Assembly (NCBI GenBank): GCA_022828595.1
Contig: JAKGHH010000003.1
Location: 55,665,759-55,729,758, forward strand
Reading direction: 5' to 3'
From: Nelumbo lutea
Lineage: Eukaryota; Streptophyta; Magnoliopsida; Proteales; Nelumbonaceae
DNA: 64,000 bases
Position numbers and translations under genes: made by a program. This document shows, piece by piece, positions 56,301 to 64,000 of this stretch; the first letter of the stretch is position 1; every line of letters begins with the position of its first letter. Under the pieces are notes generated by a model that was not told the origin of the DNA, made no database searches, and saw only the letters and a list, made by a program, of their open reading frames with translations.

Positions 56301-58733
56301 CAAATTAGTAAATGATGATTTACCAATTTATTATGCATTTTGATGTTTTTACAAGGTTATCTGATATTTTCTTTTCATATTTTTAATTCTGATTTGTTAT
56401 AAATTCTAATGTATTTATTTCACACTAGTAAATAGAAATACATTTCTTTTGATTTTTTAAATATTAAAGTTATAATACATTATGTTTCATTATAAATTTA
56501 ATAAACCGATTCTCCTTTTTGTAGTATTAAGATTATGATAAATTCTGATTTCTTATAAAACTTTATGAATTCATTATGATTTTTAATACTAAGCTTATAA
56601 TAAATTATAATTTAGTATACAATTTAATAAATTTATTCTGATTTTTTTATATTAAATGTAGAATATGATTTATTATAAAATTTAGTAAACATTTACTGAT
56701 TTTAATAAATATTTTAAAAAATACTAACTAATTAATATTTTATTACTTGAAAAATATTTTATGTTTTATATTATAAAGTAATTAATTTATTCTTTTGTTT
56801 TTATATTTTGTTAATTATTTTTTTGAATATTTTATTTGAAATATTAAATAGAAATTATTAATGGAATAATTTATATTAATATACTGTATTATAATAATAT
56901 AATATAATACTATATTATATTATTAATGTACATTAGTCGACATCCTGTCGACATAAAAGGAAAAACTGTCTTTTTTTTGGTTATTTGGACCGATTTGGTC
57001 GATATTTCCAAAATATAGGAAATGTCAACCGAAATAATGTAATTTTTATATTACCATCCATTTTCATGTCGGTGAGCCTCGACATCGACATATGTTGGGC
57101 GACATTAGCGACATTTCGCAACATTTGAAACCATGGGTAGAAAGCCATGAAAGGACTGTACTCTATTTTTCTGTTTTTTTTTTTTTTTTTTTCCAAGTAA
57201 ATGAGCTAGATTATGGTGGGTACCTTTCCCCCAAAACCCTATCTCCTCCACCCTGATGAAGGCAGGATTCGATCCCAGATTGCTGCCACAACCAGCAAGA
57301 GACTTTACCAGCAAAGCAGCTGACACCTTCAAAAGCACTGTGTTTGTGTCTATTTGTCTTTTTAGAACTTCAATGGCTTATTAGTTTTGAAATATCTGGA
57401 CTTTTCTTTTGTTCCATATTGCCTGTATGATAGAAAAATATAAATCCTATGAATTTTTAGGTTTTTACAGAAAGCCAGTTGACTTGTTAGGTTTCCTCAA
57501 GTACTTGCACTTTTATGCATCTTTATTGATCAATCATTATAACGAAAAAAACCTTTTCTGGAAGATCTATATTGCCATAGTTTTCAAGGTGCCAAGGTGA
57601 GGCTAGGTGATCATGGGGCGCCCAGACGCCTAGCCCTTGCCTAGGTGATGGAATTTAAAAATAAGAAGCCAATGAATTTCTATCCCTTCTGAACTAGTTT
57701 TTTTGGTTTTATGTATTCTGCACTTTTGTGCTTGTGTTTCTTGCAGTGTTGCTTCAAGTAGGCAAAACAATATATTAGAGTTGCAACTTACAAGTTAGAT
57801 GTTAGAACATAAAAGAACTTAAGGGCGCGGAGCCCCTATTTTAGATCAACAAAACATAGGGAACAAATACTAAAATAAAAGAAGAAAATGAAGAAGAAAA
57901 GTAGGGGGCGGAGCCCCTGTTCTTGACCCAGAAAGCCTGGTGAAAAAAATATTAAAATAAAAGAAGAAAAGAAGGGACGGAGCCCCTGTTCTAGACCCAG
58001 AAAAGCTGGTGAAAAAAAATACTAAAATAAAAGAAGAATATGAAGAATAAAAGAAGGGGTGGAGCCCCTATTCCGCTCCTGTTTCAGACACCAATAATGA
58101 GAAAAAAACAGCTGAAAACATGCAAGAAATTTAAGAACAAAAGAGGGACTGTGTGGGAACGATGGAGGGCTGTTGTTCTCTCCTCTTCCTCGGTTCGATT
58201 CATTTATCAAAGTGAAGCCCTTGAAGATTAATTTTGTTTTTTACTTTCCTCGCAACAAAAACATGATAACATGCAACAGGTTCTATTATAAAAACTAAAA
58301 CCAACCAATAAAATATTATATATTTTATATTTATTTTATTTAATAAATATTATATATTATATATTAGTTTCAGTCCCCTAAGCATGCGCCTAACATATTT
58401 TTTCCTGGCGTTTGGGCGAGGCTCTCTTTGAAAAGTTCCTAGTTGCCTAGGTGTCGCCTTGACAACCTTGTATGTTGCATAATGCTTGTTGATTTTCTTT
58501 CCTGATTTATTAGATCTTTGAGTAATTAAGTACTTAACCATGCTTTGCCTTTAATCAGACGCAATATATTAGAGAAGACATTAGCTGATGCTGATGTTTC
58601 TGAGGAAGAGCAAAGTAGTCTATTAAAACATTTGGAGAAGAAGGAAACAGAATACATGCGCCTTCAGAGGCATAAAATGGGTGCTGATGATTTTGAGTTG
58701 TTGACAATGATAGGAAAGGGTGCATTTGGAGAG
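50092..58733 (+). CDS. NDR: NDR-type AGC protein kinase (5' part, two exons; continues past the right edge)
   Basis: Start of a nuclear Dbf2-related Ser/Thr kinase, which works with MOB1 in Hippo-like signalling controlling growth and cell polarity. Exon 1 (50092-50309) and exon 2 (58559-58733) join through a split Arg codon (CG|A) to 131 residues. The N-terminus MDSARNWFHKFQSRDK and the stretch PPISEEAPSNVTKQKVAAAK are hallmarks of plant NDRs. Residues about 45-110 form the helical, basic MOB1-binding region (KQYIENHYKEQM, EYMRLQRHKMGADDFELL). The kinase domain begins at FELLTMIGKGAFGE with the glycine-rich loop 125-130. The catalytic exons (VRICRE onward) are not found before 64000, so intron 2 exceeds 5.2 kb. 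Intron 1 is 8249 bp and heavily invaded by transposons. Which NDR paralogue this is cannot be told from the N-terminus. Confidence 0.92.
50310..51950 (+). other. NDR intron 1, left part, nothing recognised
   Basis: AT-rich intron sequence before the copia remnant; only short open frames. Confidence 0.6.
51960..54260 (-). mobile_element. Copia remnant 3 (3' LTR, RNase H and part of RT), split by a LINE
   Basis: The 3' LTR ends at 52286 (TGTTGAGAAATGGGC on minus) next to the polypurine tract CTTGACAAGGGAG. RNase H fragments (DITKHIEVDRHFTRERI, LDDKRSTSRYYKLVGGNL) and RT ([23 protein letters not shown]) follow on the minus strand. The 5' half is missing; the RT stops at about 54260. The LTR's outer edge is not clear. 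Confidence 0.75.
52718..53546 (-). mobile_element. 5'-truncated LINE inserted in copia remnant 3
   Basis: 829 bp flanked by CCTCAATCTT (52708-52717 and 53547-53556), which interrupts the copia frame between HDQMKIE and AFMNALW. The left end is the A tail (T run on plus). It encodes the zinc-finger region before RNase H (CSLCGEGSESIHHLLIHCSY). Confidence 0.85.
54738..55424. mobile_element. hAT-like element inside copia remnant 4
   Basis: Ends AGTGTTTTAAAGGCAC and CATATTTTAAAAATACTG, rich in AGGC/GCCT subterminal motifs, interrupting the copia RNase H between HILLW and QSD. The flanking duplication is weak (TTTGGTT and CTGGGTT). Confidence 0.5.
55573..55728 (+). repeat. 78-bp tandem duplication at the copia polypurine tract and LTR start
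   Basis: Two units, 55573-55650 and 55651-55728, each starting CAAGTTGGGCATGTATG and ending CAGATGCTTTGGT, including ACGTGA(G/T)GGGGAGTGTTGTA. Unit differences are few. Confidence 0.85.
55743..55985 (-). mobile_element. LINE 3'-end fragment
   Basis: Begins with a T run (A tail on minus) and shares TTCATTAATT and ACAAGAAGTTGTG with the 3' end of the LINE at 60126, so it is a short 3' piece of the same kind. The right limit is uncertain. Confidence 0.5.
56060..57135. mobile_element. hAT-type non-autonomous element, 1.08 kb
   Basis: Ends CAAGGTTTAAAATGTCGATG and GCAACATTTGAAACCATG, flanked by GGTAAAAA and GGTAGAAA (7 of 8). Both ends carry many ATGTCGA/TCGACAT motifs. The interior, 56200-56930, is extremely AT-rich and non-coding. 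Confidence 0.75.
57171..57335 (-). mobile_element. tRNA-derived SINE candidate
   Basis: On the minus strand a head with GCTGGTAAAGTCTCTTGCTGG is followed by GGATCGAATCC, one base off the polymerase III B box GGTTCGAATCC, then a unique body and a tail of about 20 A. This order is that of a plant SINE. The A box is poor and no clear target duplication is seen. Confidence 0.5.
57595..58470. mobile_element. hAT-like element just upstream of NDR exon 2
   Basis: Ends CAAGGTGCCAAGGTGAGGC and GTCGCCTTGACAACCTTG with subterminal GCCTAGG motifs. The flanking 8-mers match poorly, so it is old. It ends 88 bp before the NDR exon 2 acceptor. Confidence 0.6.
57821..58095. repeat. Tandem array of a 70-85 bp unit inside the hAT-like element
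   Basis: Four occurrences of GG(G)(A/C/T)G(C)GGAGCCCCT near 57829, 57906, 57976 and 58061, each followed by a GA-rich AAAATAAAAGAAGAA stretch. Units differ by small indels. Confidence 0.8.
58559..58733 (+). CDS. NDR: NDR kinase coding exon 2
   Basis: Acceptor TTAATCAG|ACGC, donor GAG|GTATGC. Encodes RNILEKTLADADVSEEEQSS through MIGKGAFGE, with the glycine-rich loop complete and phase 0 at the end. Confidence 0.93.
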
Positions 58734-59640
58734 GTATGCCATTTGTTGCATGATATCTGATGATCTCCTTAGCTAAGATACTGAGTTTCTTTCATTTGTA
58801 TTGCATGTTTTTGCCAGACTAGCTATTCTGTTGTAGTTGCTTTCTCTAAGCCCATTAACTCATCCCTCAGCTCCCACTTTTACAAGTGCTTTTTCTATTT
58901 CATCCTAATAATTATTTAGAACTGTTGAAGCATTGATAGAACAGCCCATCACTAAATACAAATGTTATTAATATATGATAGTAAATGAAGTTGATAAAAA
59001 CTCTCCAAGTTAGGCTTACAAACCTAGCACATTATAAATAAACATTGAGAAAAATTAGCTCTACAAAATTAAGCCCATCACTACAAAATAATAAAAAAGA
59101 TAAAAATCATATAGTCAAGATGCATCAAATGATAACTAATTTATCTTTTCGATATAGGACTGGATACAAGTTTGAAGCCAAAAAGAAACTAAGAGAGATA
59201 AATTGAAGCAATAGGTTCTTGTTTTGGATAGTAGTAGGTAGATTCCATGGTTTGCTAATTCCTCATTCAATAAATGAAAAAAAAAATCTTGGGAACTGCA
59301 TGCACTTCATAAAATAAAGCTCAATTTCAATGAATGCCGCCATGGTAACCCTGGAAACTCAGACATTGAATAGGCTTTCAGAAATTCGACAACTCTTTAG
59401 CATTTGCTATAAACTTATCAGTTACCAATCAAAAAAAGAAGAGGAAAAGGTGTGGAGGAAGAATAGATGCAAGATCTTGACCTCCCTCATCATAGTTTGA
59501 TACAACAGACAGCACTTTAAAGATCGAAACTGGATTGGTGTGCTCCTCTGTGTAAAAATATACTCTTTGCAAAGTACATGAATCCATGGGACCATCTCTA
59601 GTATTTATGTCCATAATATGTTGTTTCCCATCTATTTAGG
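58734..59640 (+). other. NDR intron 2, left part, nothing recognised
   Basis: AT-rich intron before the LINE cluster. No kinase exon is found here. Confidence 0.6.
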
Positions 59641-60125
59641 ACAGCAAATGTGTCCAAAACAAAAGCCACCTTAGACAGGGAAACCTCCTCTCCCTTTCCT
59701 TTTCATTTTGGTGGTAGAGGTTCTGAGTAGGTTGATCTCTTCAGGCTAGCTAGTTGCATCTCTTTAAAGGATGAGTGGTGGGAAGGAATAGAGTGTGGTT
59801 TCCCATCTCCAGTTTGCAGATGATTCTTTTGTGATGGGGAAAATACAAATGGGGTCGGAACAAGAGTGCAGTGGTGGGTATGAATGTTTTTGAAGAGGAG
59901 TTGGGTGCATTTGCAGAGATTTTGAGGTGTGAGAGCGGTGTGTGACCTTTATAATATTTTGGTTTACCTCTTGGCGACAATCTGAGGTCTGTCAGCTTTT
60001 GGAACCCTGTGGTGGAGAGAATTGAGAAAAGGCTTGCTGGATGGAAAAGGATTTACATCTCTTTAGGGGGGAGAATTACATGCATCAAATCCACCTTGGC
60101 TAACCTCCTTGTCTATTTTATGTTT
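59640..60125 (+). mobile_element. LINE fragment, plus strand (RT), cut by the next LINE
   Basis: Broken frames read RQGNLLSPFLF, LQFADDSFVMGKIQMG, then SFWNPVVERIEKRLAGWKRI and GGRITCIKSTLANLLVYF, the usual order of plant LINE RT. It stops abruptly where the opposite-strand LINE begins. Confidence 0.75.
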
Positions 60126-60156
60126 TCTTTTGATCAATAACTTTGAAAAATTTTCA

Positions 60157-60954
60157 TTAATTAGAAAACTTCAGGATACAACAAGAAGTTGTGAAAGAAA
60201 TTAGCTTTAGTAAGATGACCCAGGACAGAGTTACAAATGTGCCCAAAACATGTGTTCTTTGAACCACCACTTGCTTTGCTAAACTATCTGCCAAACTGTT
60301 GGCAGATCTCCAAACCCATCCCACCTGGATTGACATGTTCCTTAACATCCATTTAAATCTTCGGAAATCATTCTTCAACTTCCATGTCACCTCTTCCCCT
60401 TTCTGCAACCATTTTATCACAGTTTTTGAGTCTCCCTCGATGATCAGTCTATTAATACCCAATTCTTTAGCCTTCTCAACCCCATATGCTGCAGCTAGAA
60501 ACTCTGCCCTTTCCACATTACCATCCTTCACAGGACCGGAGTACAGAGCAATAATGAGCCCATTTTCATCTCTAATGGCCCCCCCGATGCCTGAAGGACC
60601 TGGGTTACCCACACAACTCCCATCAAAGTTCAGCTTCTTCCAACCATCTGTTGGAGGAGACCAAGCCTCAAAAAATTGTTGTCTCATAGATGATGAGGCA
60701 ACAATAAGTCCCCAAACCCTGAAAAAGTCTTTGACCTTAAAAGCTGATAACAACTTTAAGCTTTTTACCCAATGTGCCACCATCAATGTTATTGTTTCAA
60801 CAAAAGCTTCCTTGCATTTTTCTTTTCCTTTAAATATTCTATCATTTTTTTCCTTCAAAACGGTCCAAAGTATTGTTGCTCTAGTACACCCCCATAGAAT
60901 CCTACCCCTCCTTTTCATGCCATTGATACCATTAGGGCTGAATAAACCTTCCAC
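60157..60954 (-). CDS. LINE RNase H domain, open frame of 265 codons
   Basis: All four catalytic acidic positions of RNase H are readable: Asp in LNFDGSCVGNPGPSG, Glu in RAEFLAAAYGVEKA, Asp in IIEGDSKTVIKWL, Asp in SANSLADSLAKQ. It is unusually intact compared with the other LINE copies here, suggesting a younger insertion. It is part of the larger element, not a host gene. Confidence 0.75.
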   Translation of the reverse strand: MEGLFSPNGINGMKRRGRILWGCTRATILWTVLKEKNDRIFKGKEKCKEAFVETITLMVAHWVKSLKLLSAFKVKDFFRVWGLIVASSSMRQQFFEAWSPPTDGWKKLNFDGSCVGNPGPSGIGGAIRDENGLIIALYSGPVKDGNVERAEFLAAAYGVEKAKELGINRLIIEGDSKTVIKWLQKGEEVTWKLKNDFRRFKWMLRNMSIQVGWVWRSANSLADSLAKQVVVQRTHVLGTFVTLSWVILLKLISFTTSCCILKFSN

Positions 60955-61470
60955 CCTGTCAGGAGAAGACCACCTGCACCCAAAAAAGGAAGTAAACCAA
61001 TTCCAAATAAAACTGACAAAAGGGCAAGATATTAAAAGGTGGAAAGCAGTCTCACCACTCTACTTACACAGGACACACTAGTTAGGGGACAAGCACCAAT
61101 TTGGTCTTTTCCTTTAAAGTACATCAAAGGTATTAATACAACCATGAAATACTTCCCAACAAAAAGCACTGATTTTAGGGGGAGTAGGAGGGCATCAAAA
61201 CTGGGAAAGGAAGAGAAGATTGTGTGGCAACCAACGAATGTAGATGGGTTTTACAATAAAATGACCCGTCAGAATTAGGACCCCAAATCCTAGAATCTGA
61301 CCCACCTTCTCCCAAGATTACTGAATTCAGCAATCCTAAAAGTTCGGACACTGCAAGAAATTCAGACTCTCTAAGGTTCCTGTTAAAGCTAAAGTTCCAA
61401 TTTAACTCTGGAAGGTGAGATGGTTGACTTAGGAAATCTGAAATGGGCTTACCCTTGAACCTGGACAGAT

Positions 61471-61824
61471 CACAAAGAGAAGGAATTTTCTCACCCAAAG
61501 GAGTATCCCCAACCCACACATCCTCCCAAAATTTGATTTTACTACTAGAAGACAAGTTGTACCTGATATGATTTAGGAAGGTAGGGAGAATATCATGGAT
61601 GGCCTTCTAGGGAGCAGCCAAGGTAGCCCTACGGAGACATCCAACATCACAAAGAGAAGGAAATTTCTCACCCAAAGGAGTATTCCCAACCCATACATCC
61701 TCCCAAAATCTGATTTTACTACTAGAAGACAAGTTGTACCTGATATGATTTAGGAAGGTAGGGAGAATATCGTGGATGGCCTTCCAGGGAGCAGCCAAGG
61801 TAGCCCTACGGAGACATCCAACAT
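61471..61824 (-). repeat. 177-bp in-frame tandem duplication within the LINE
   Basis: Units 61471-61647 and 61648-61824 are nearly identical. 177 bp is 59 codons, so the frame is kept and the segment from CLRRATLAAP to LGEKFPSLC is encoded twice. One unit has a W to stop change (TGG to TAG). Confidence 0.88.
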
Positions 61825-62558
61825 CCGTTCCGTTGCTTGACATGCCATGAATGCTTGCAACCACTTTGTGCCATAATTTCTCATTTTCATTTGGAAACCT
61901 CCAAAGCCATTTGCAAAGCAAAGCCTGATTCTTCAGTTTAACATTACCTATTTTCAAACCCCCTTCCCCCTTCAACTTCCTCACCTTTTCCCATCCAACC
62001 AAATGATCATTTTTTTTTTCTCTTGGCTCCCAAAGAAAATTCCTCATGATTTTTTCAATTTTCCTCACTATCTCTTGTGTCATCCTAAACATTGACATGT
62101 AGTAAATTGGAAGGTTTGCTAAAGTAGACTTAATTAGGGCTATTCTCCCCTCTCCCCCCAATGAGATATGGTTCCTTTTCCACGTTGCCAAGCGTTTCTC
62201 GATCCTTTCCACCACCAGAGACCAAAAACTAGCAGATCTAGGGTTGTCTCCAAGGGGTAAACCCAAGTATTCCATTGGCCACTCACACCTTTCTCACATC
62301 CTAGGGAATCCTCTTCAATGTTGGTTCCAACCAATAAGCTCTTTGACAAATTAATCCTCAAATTAGACATCCTCTCAAAAAGTTTCACAACCAGCCTCAG
62401 ATTTTCTACTCCCTCCCTACTTTTCCATCACAAAAAATAAGAATATCATTTGCAACTGTGAGTGACCAAAACATTATCCCTCCCAACTGATCAACCCCTA
62501 AAAGTTGCATGCAATTTGCTCTTGAAATCAATTTACTTAGGGCTTCAGCAATCAAAGT

Positions 62559-62733
62559 TGTTAGCGTAGGGGTATTTCTGTCTTTATACCTAGATTAATG
62601 TTGTTGATTTGTAATGTTGTGTTAGAACCAGATTTTCTCCTCTCTTTTTTTCTCTCTTTCTTCCACCTTTCTACCTCTTTCTACATAACCGATCTCAGAC
62701 AGATAGAACTCCAAGGCAGGCCGAATCATAACA
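62559..62733 (+). repeat. Copia element 5, 5' LTR
   Basis: 175 bp, TG...CA, with a pyrimidine-rich 3' part and the PBS immediately after. Identified from the left end and the PBS only, as the partner is not in the window. Confidence 0.75.
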
Positions 62734-63401
62734 TGGTATCAGAGCCTGGTTGAATCTGCCTAGATTTCTATTCTCTGCGCACCCTATCTAGGGTTTCCCT
62801 TGTTTTTTCTGTATTCGATTGGAGATAAGGGAAAGGGCTGAAAAGGAGTGATCACCCTCTTCCCTTGGAGGTTTCTATGCCTCTAGTCAAGTCTTGTGTG
62901 GTCGGTTACTGTGGTTTCTAAGATTGCCCTTCCCTAATCGATGAAGAATAGAGGGCCGATCTGTGTGGTGTAGTGGCTGTCTTGTGTGGACTGATTTCCT
63001 ACTCGTGTGGTTGTTCCTTCAGTGATAAGGTAAGAGATTTCTATGCATGATATTTGTTATGGATCAAATAGGAAGTGTGTTTCAGACCATATGCTAGGGT
63101 TTCAGACAGTAGTGTGCTAGGGTTTATGCTGTTTTTTTGTGTATTTCAAAGGAAGAGTTGTGATCATATAGTGGTGAGATTTCAGGTAGCCGTAGGAGTA
63201 GGGTTTGTGGTGTAAAGAGCACACTTTTCAACAACAAGTGCTGAAATCAGTGTGACGAGTGTGATCTAGTTGTGTGCAGTGTGCAGAATTCAGTGGTAAT
63301 AGAATTCAGCAAGTGTGCAGAATTGGTGATAATAGAATGGGAGATAGCAGTGATTGTAAACCTAATGTGATGGTGCCTACAAACTACCTGAATGTTTAGA
63401 T

Positions 63402-64000
63402 GGCCTCCATTAAACTAAATGGAGAGAATTATGTGCCTTGGGCTAAATCCGTCGAAGTCTTTCTGAAGGCAAAGAAGAAGGTAAAACACATAAGAGAGGA
63501 GAAACCCTCCACTGACTCTCACGAGTATGAAGACTGGGAGCAAGAGGATGCTTAGATCATCACATTGTTGTGGAATAGTATGGAACCCAGGATTTGTGTA
63601 AACTTCATGTTTCTTGACACTGCCAAAGATGTGTGGGACCATGCGAAGAAATTGTATTCGGGTCAGGACAATACAATCAGAGTGTATCAGTTGTATGAAG
63701 AGTACTTTAATTTGCAATAGGGCAATCAGAGTCTTGAGGAGTATTATGCCAGCATGAGAAACATACGTAATGAGTTGAATGTCTATCACCCTCTCATTTC
63801 TGATGTCAAGATTCAACAACAACAGAGAGAACAACTTGATGTGACTAGATTTTTGGTGGGATTGAAGTCTGAATATGAACCAGTACGGGCTCAGATATTA
63901 GGAGGATCAGCTCTCCCCTCCTTAGAAGAGGTATTTTCTCGACTCCGGAGGATTTCTATCGGATCTACTAATATCTCAGATAGATCTGCCTTTGCTGTAT
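63402..64000 (+). pseudogene. Copia element 5 gag (with two in-frame stops)
   Basis: The frame starts MASIKLNGENYVPWAKSVEV, a standard copia gag start, and continues through TLLWNSMEPR, DVWDHAKKLYSGQDN, SLEEYYASMRNIRNEL and FLVGLKSEYEPVRAQILGG. Stops replace a Trp/Gln-type codon after WEQEDA and after YFNLQ, so the copy looks recently but clearly disabled. Confidence 0.85.

Larger units (their letters stand above)
60126..62558 (-). mobile_element. LINE, minus strand (RT, zf-RVT and RNase H), interrupted by copia element 5
   Basis: The A-tail end is at about 60126-60160. Upstream on the minus strand are RNase H (60157-60954), a zf-RVT region, RT C-terminal blocks (EYLGLPLGDNPRSASFWSLV, IALIKSTLANLPIYYMSMF) and the RT palm near 62380-62558 (ISRANCMQLLGVDQLGG, NDILIFCDGK). 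It is cut by a copia LTR at 62559 and presumably resumes beyond the window. It is nested in the plus-strand LINE at 59640. Confidence 0.85.
62559..64000 (+). mobile_element. Copia element 5 (5' LTR, leader and gag; runs off the window)
   Basis: The LTR 62559-62733 begins TGTTAGCGTAGGGG and ends CATAACA, followed directly by the PBS TGGTATCAGAGCCTGG. Gag follows 660 bp later. The 3' LTR lies outside the window, so no target duplication can be checked. Confidence 0.88.

Noticed and set aside
1..64000. CRISPR arrays, rRNA genes, tRNA genes, organelle DNA
   Set aside because: No regular direct repeats with unique spacers, no rRNA or clear tRNA cloverleaf sequence, and no plastid or mitochondrial genes were seen. 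Undetected small RNAs remain possible.

Overview
This is nuclear DNA of a flowering plant. Three conserved plant genes are split by very long, AT-rich introns and surrounded by Ty1/copia retrotransposons, LINEs, hAT and PIF/Harbinger miniature elements and simple repeats. There are no operons, phage genes, CRISPR arrays or rRNA genes. I cannot name the species. The long, transposon-filled introns suggest a woody dicot, early-diverging eudicot or magnoliid, but that is inference.

Layout. (1) 1-7506, minus strand: the 5' part of the CSB/ERCC6-type SNF2 ATPase CHR8 (transcription-coupled DNA repair). Four coding exons are visible, including a short first exon 3.6 kb upstream of the second, and the gene continues past the left edge. 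Intron 1 holds a 5'-truncated LINE with a 12-bp target-site duplication. (2) 7507-10771: the divergent intergenic region between CHR8 and the next gene, with a LINE tail, a possible gene relic, a Harbinger-like MITE and a bZIP-type promoter cluster. (3) 10772-24585, plus strand: a complete six-exon soluble ABC protein of the ABCI19/20/21 group (297 aa). Its 10-kb intron 2 holds a full-length copia element with unusual TG...CT LTR ends, a permuted LINE and a hAT-type element. (4) 24586-48570: a gene-poor stretch with a 1.3-kb Harbinger-type element, a Helitron candidate, a LINE split by a second copia element, three copies of one hAT MITE family with perfect 8-bp duplications, two abutting Harbinger MITEs and several other inverted-repeat elements. 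(5) 50092 to beyond the right edge, plus strand: the start of an NDR-type AGC protein kinase gene. Two coding exons are visible, separated by an 8.2-kb intron made largely of nested copia, LINE, SINE and hAT DNA. The next intron runs off the window through LINEs nested head to head and a copia element that begins at 62559.

The three host genes are functionally independent: DNA repair, an ER/cytosolic ABC ATPase linked to cytokinin response, and MOB1-dependent kinase signalling. I found no convincing new biological system. The most unusual items are transposon structures: a LINE copy with RNase H sequence ahead of its RT, a copia leader with a 39-bp tandem array, an in-frame 177-bp duplication inside a LINE, an inverted repeat pair flanking two CHR8 exons, and a small proline-rich reading frame with a 34-codon repeat that I cannot identify. 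Exon limits come from reading GT/AG sites and protein continuity by eye. Family assignments come from remembered family features, not from database searches.
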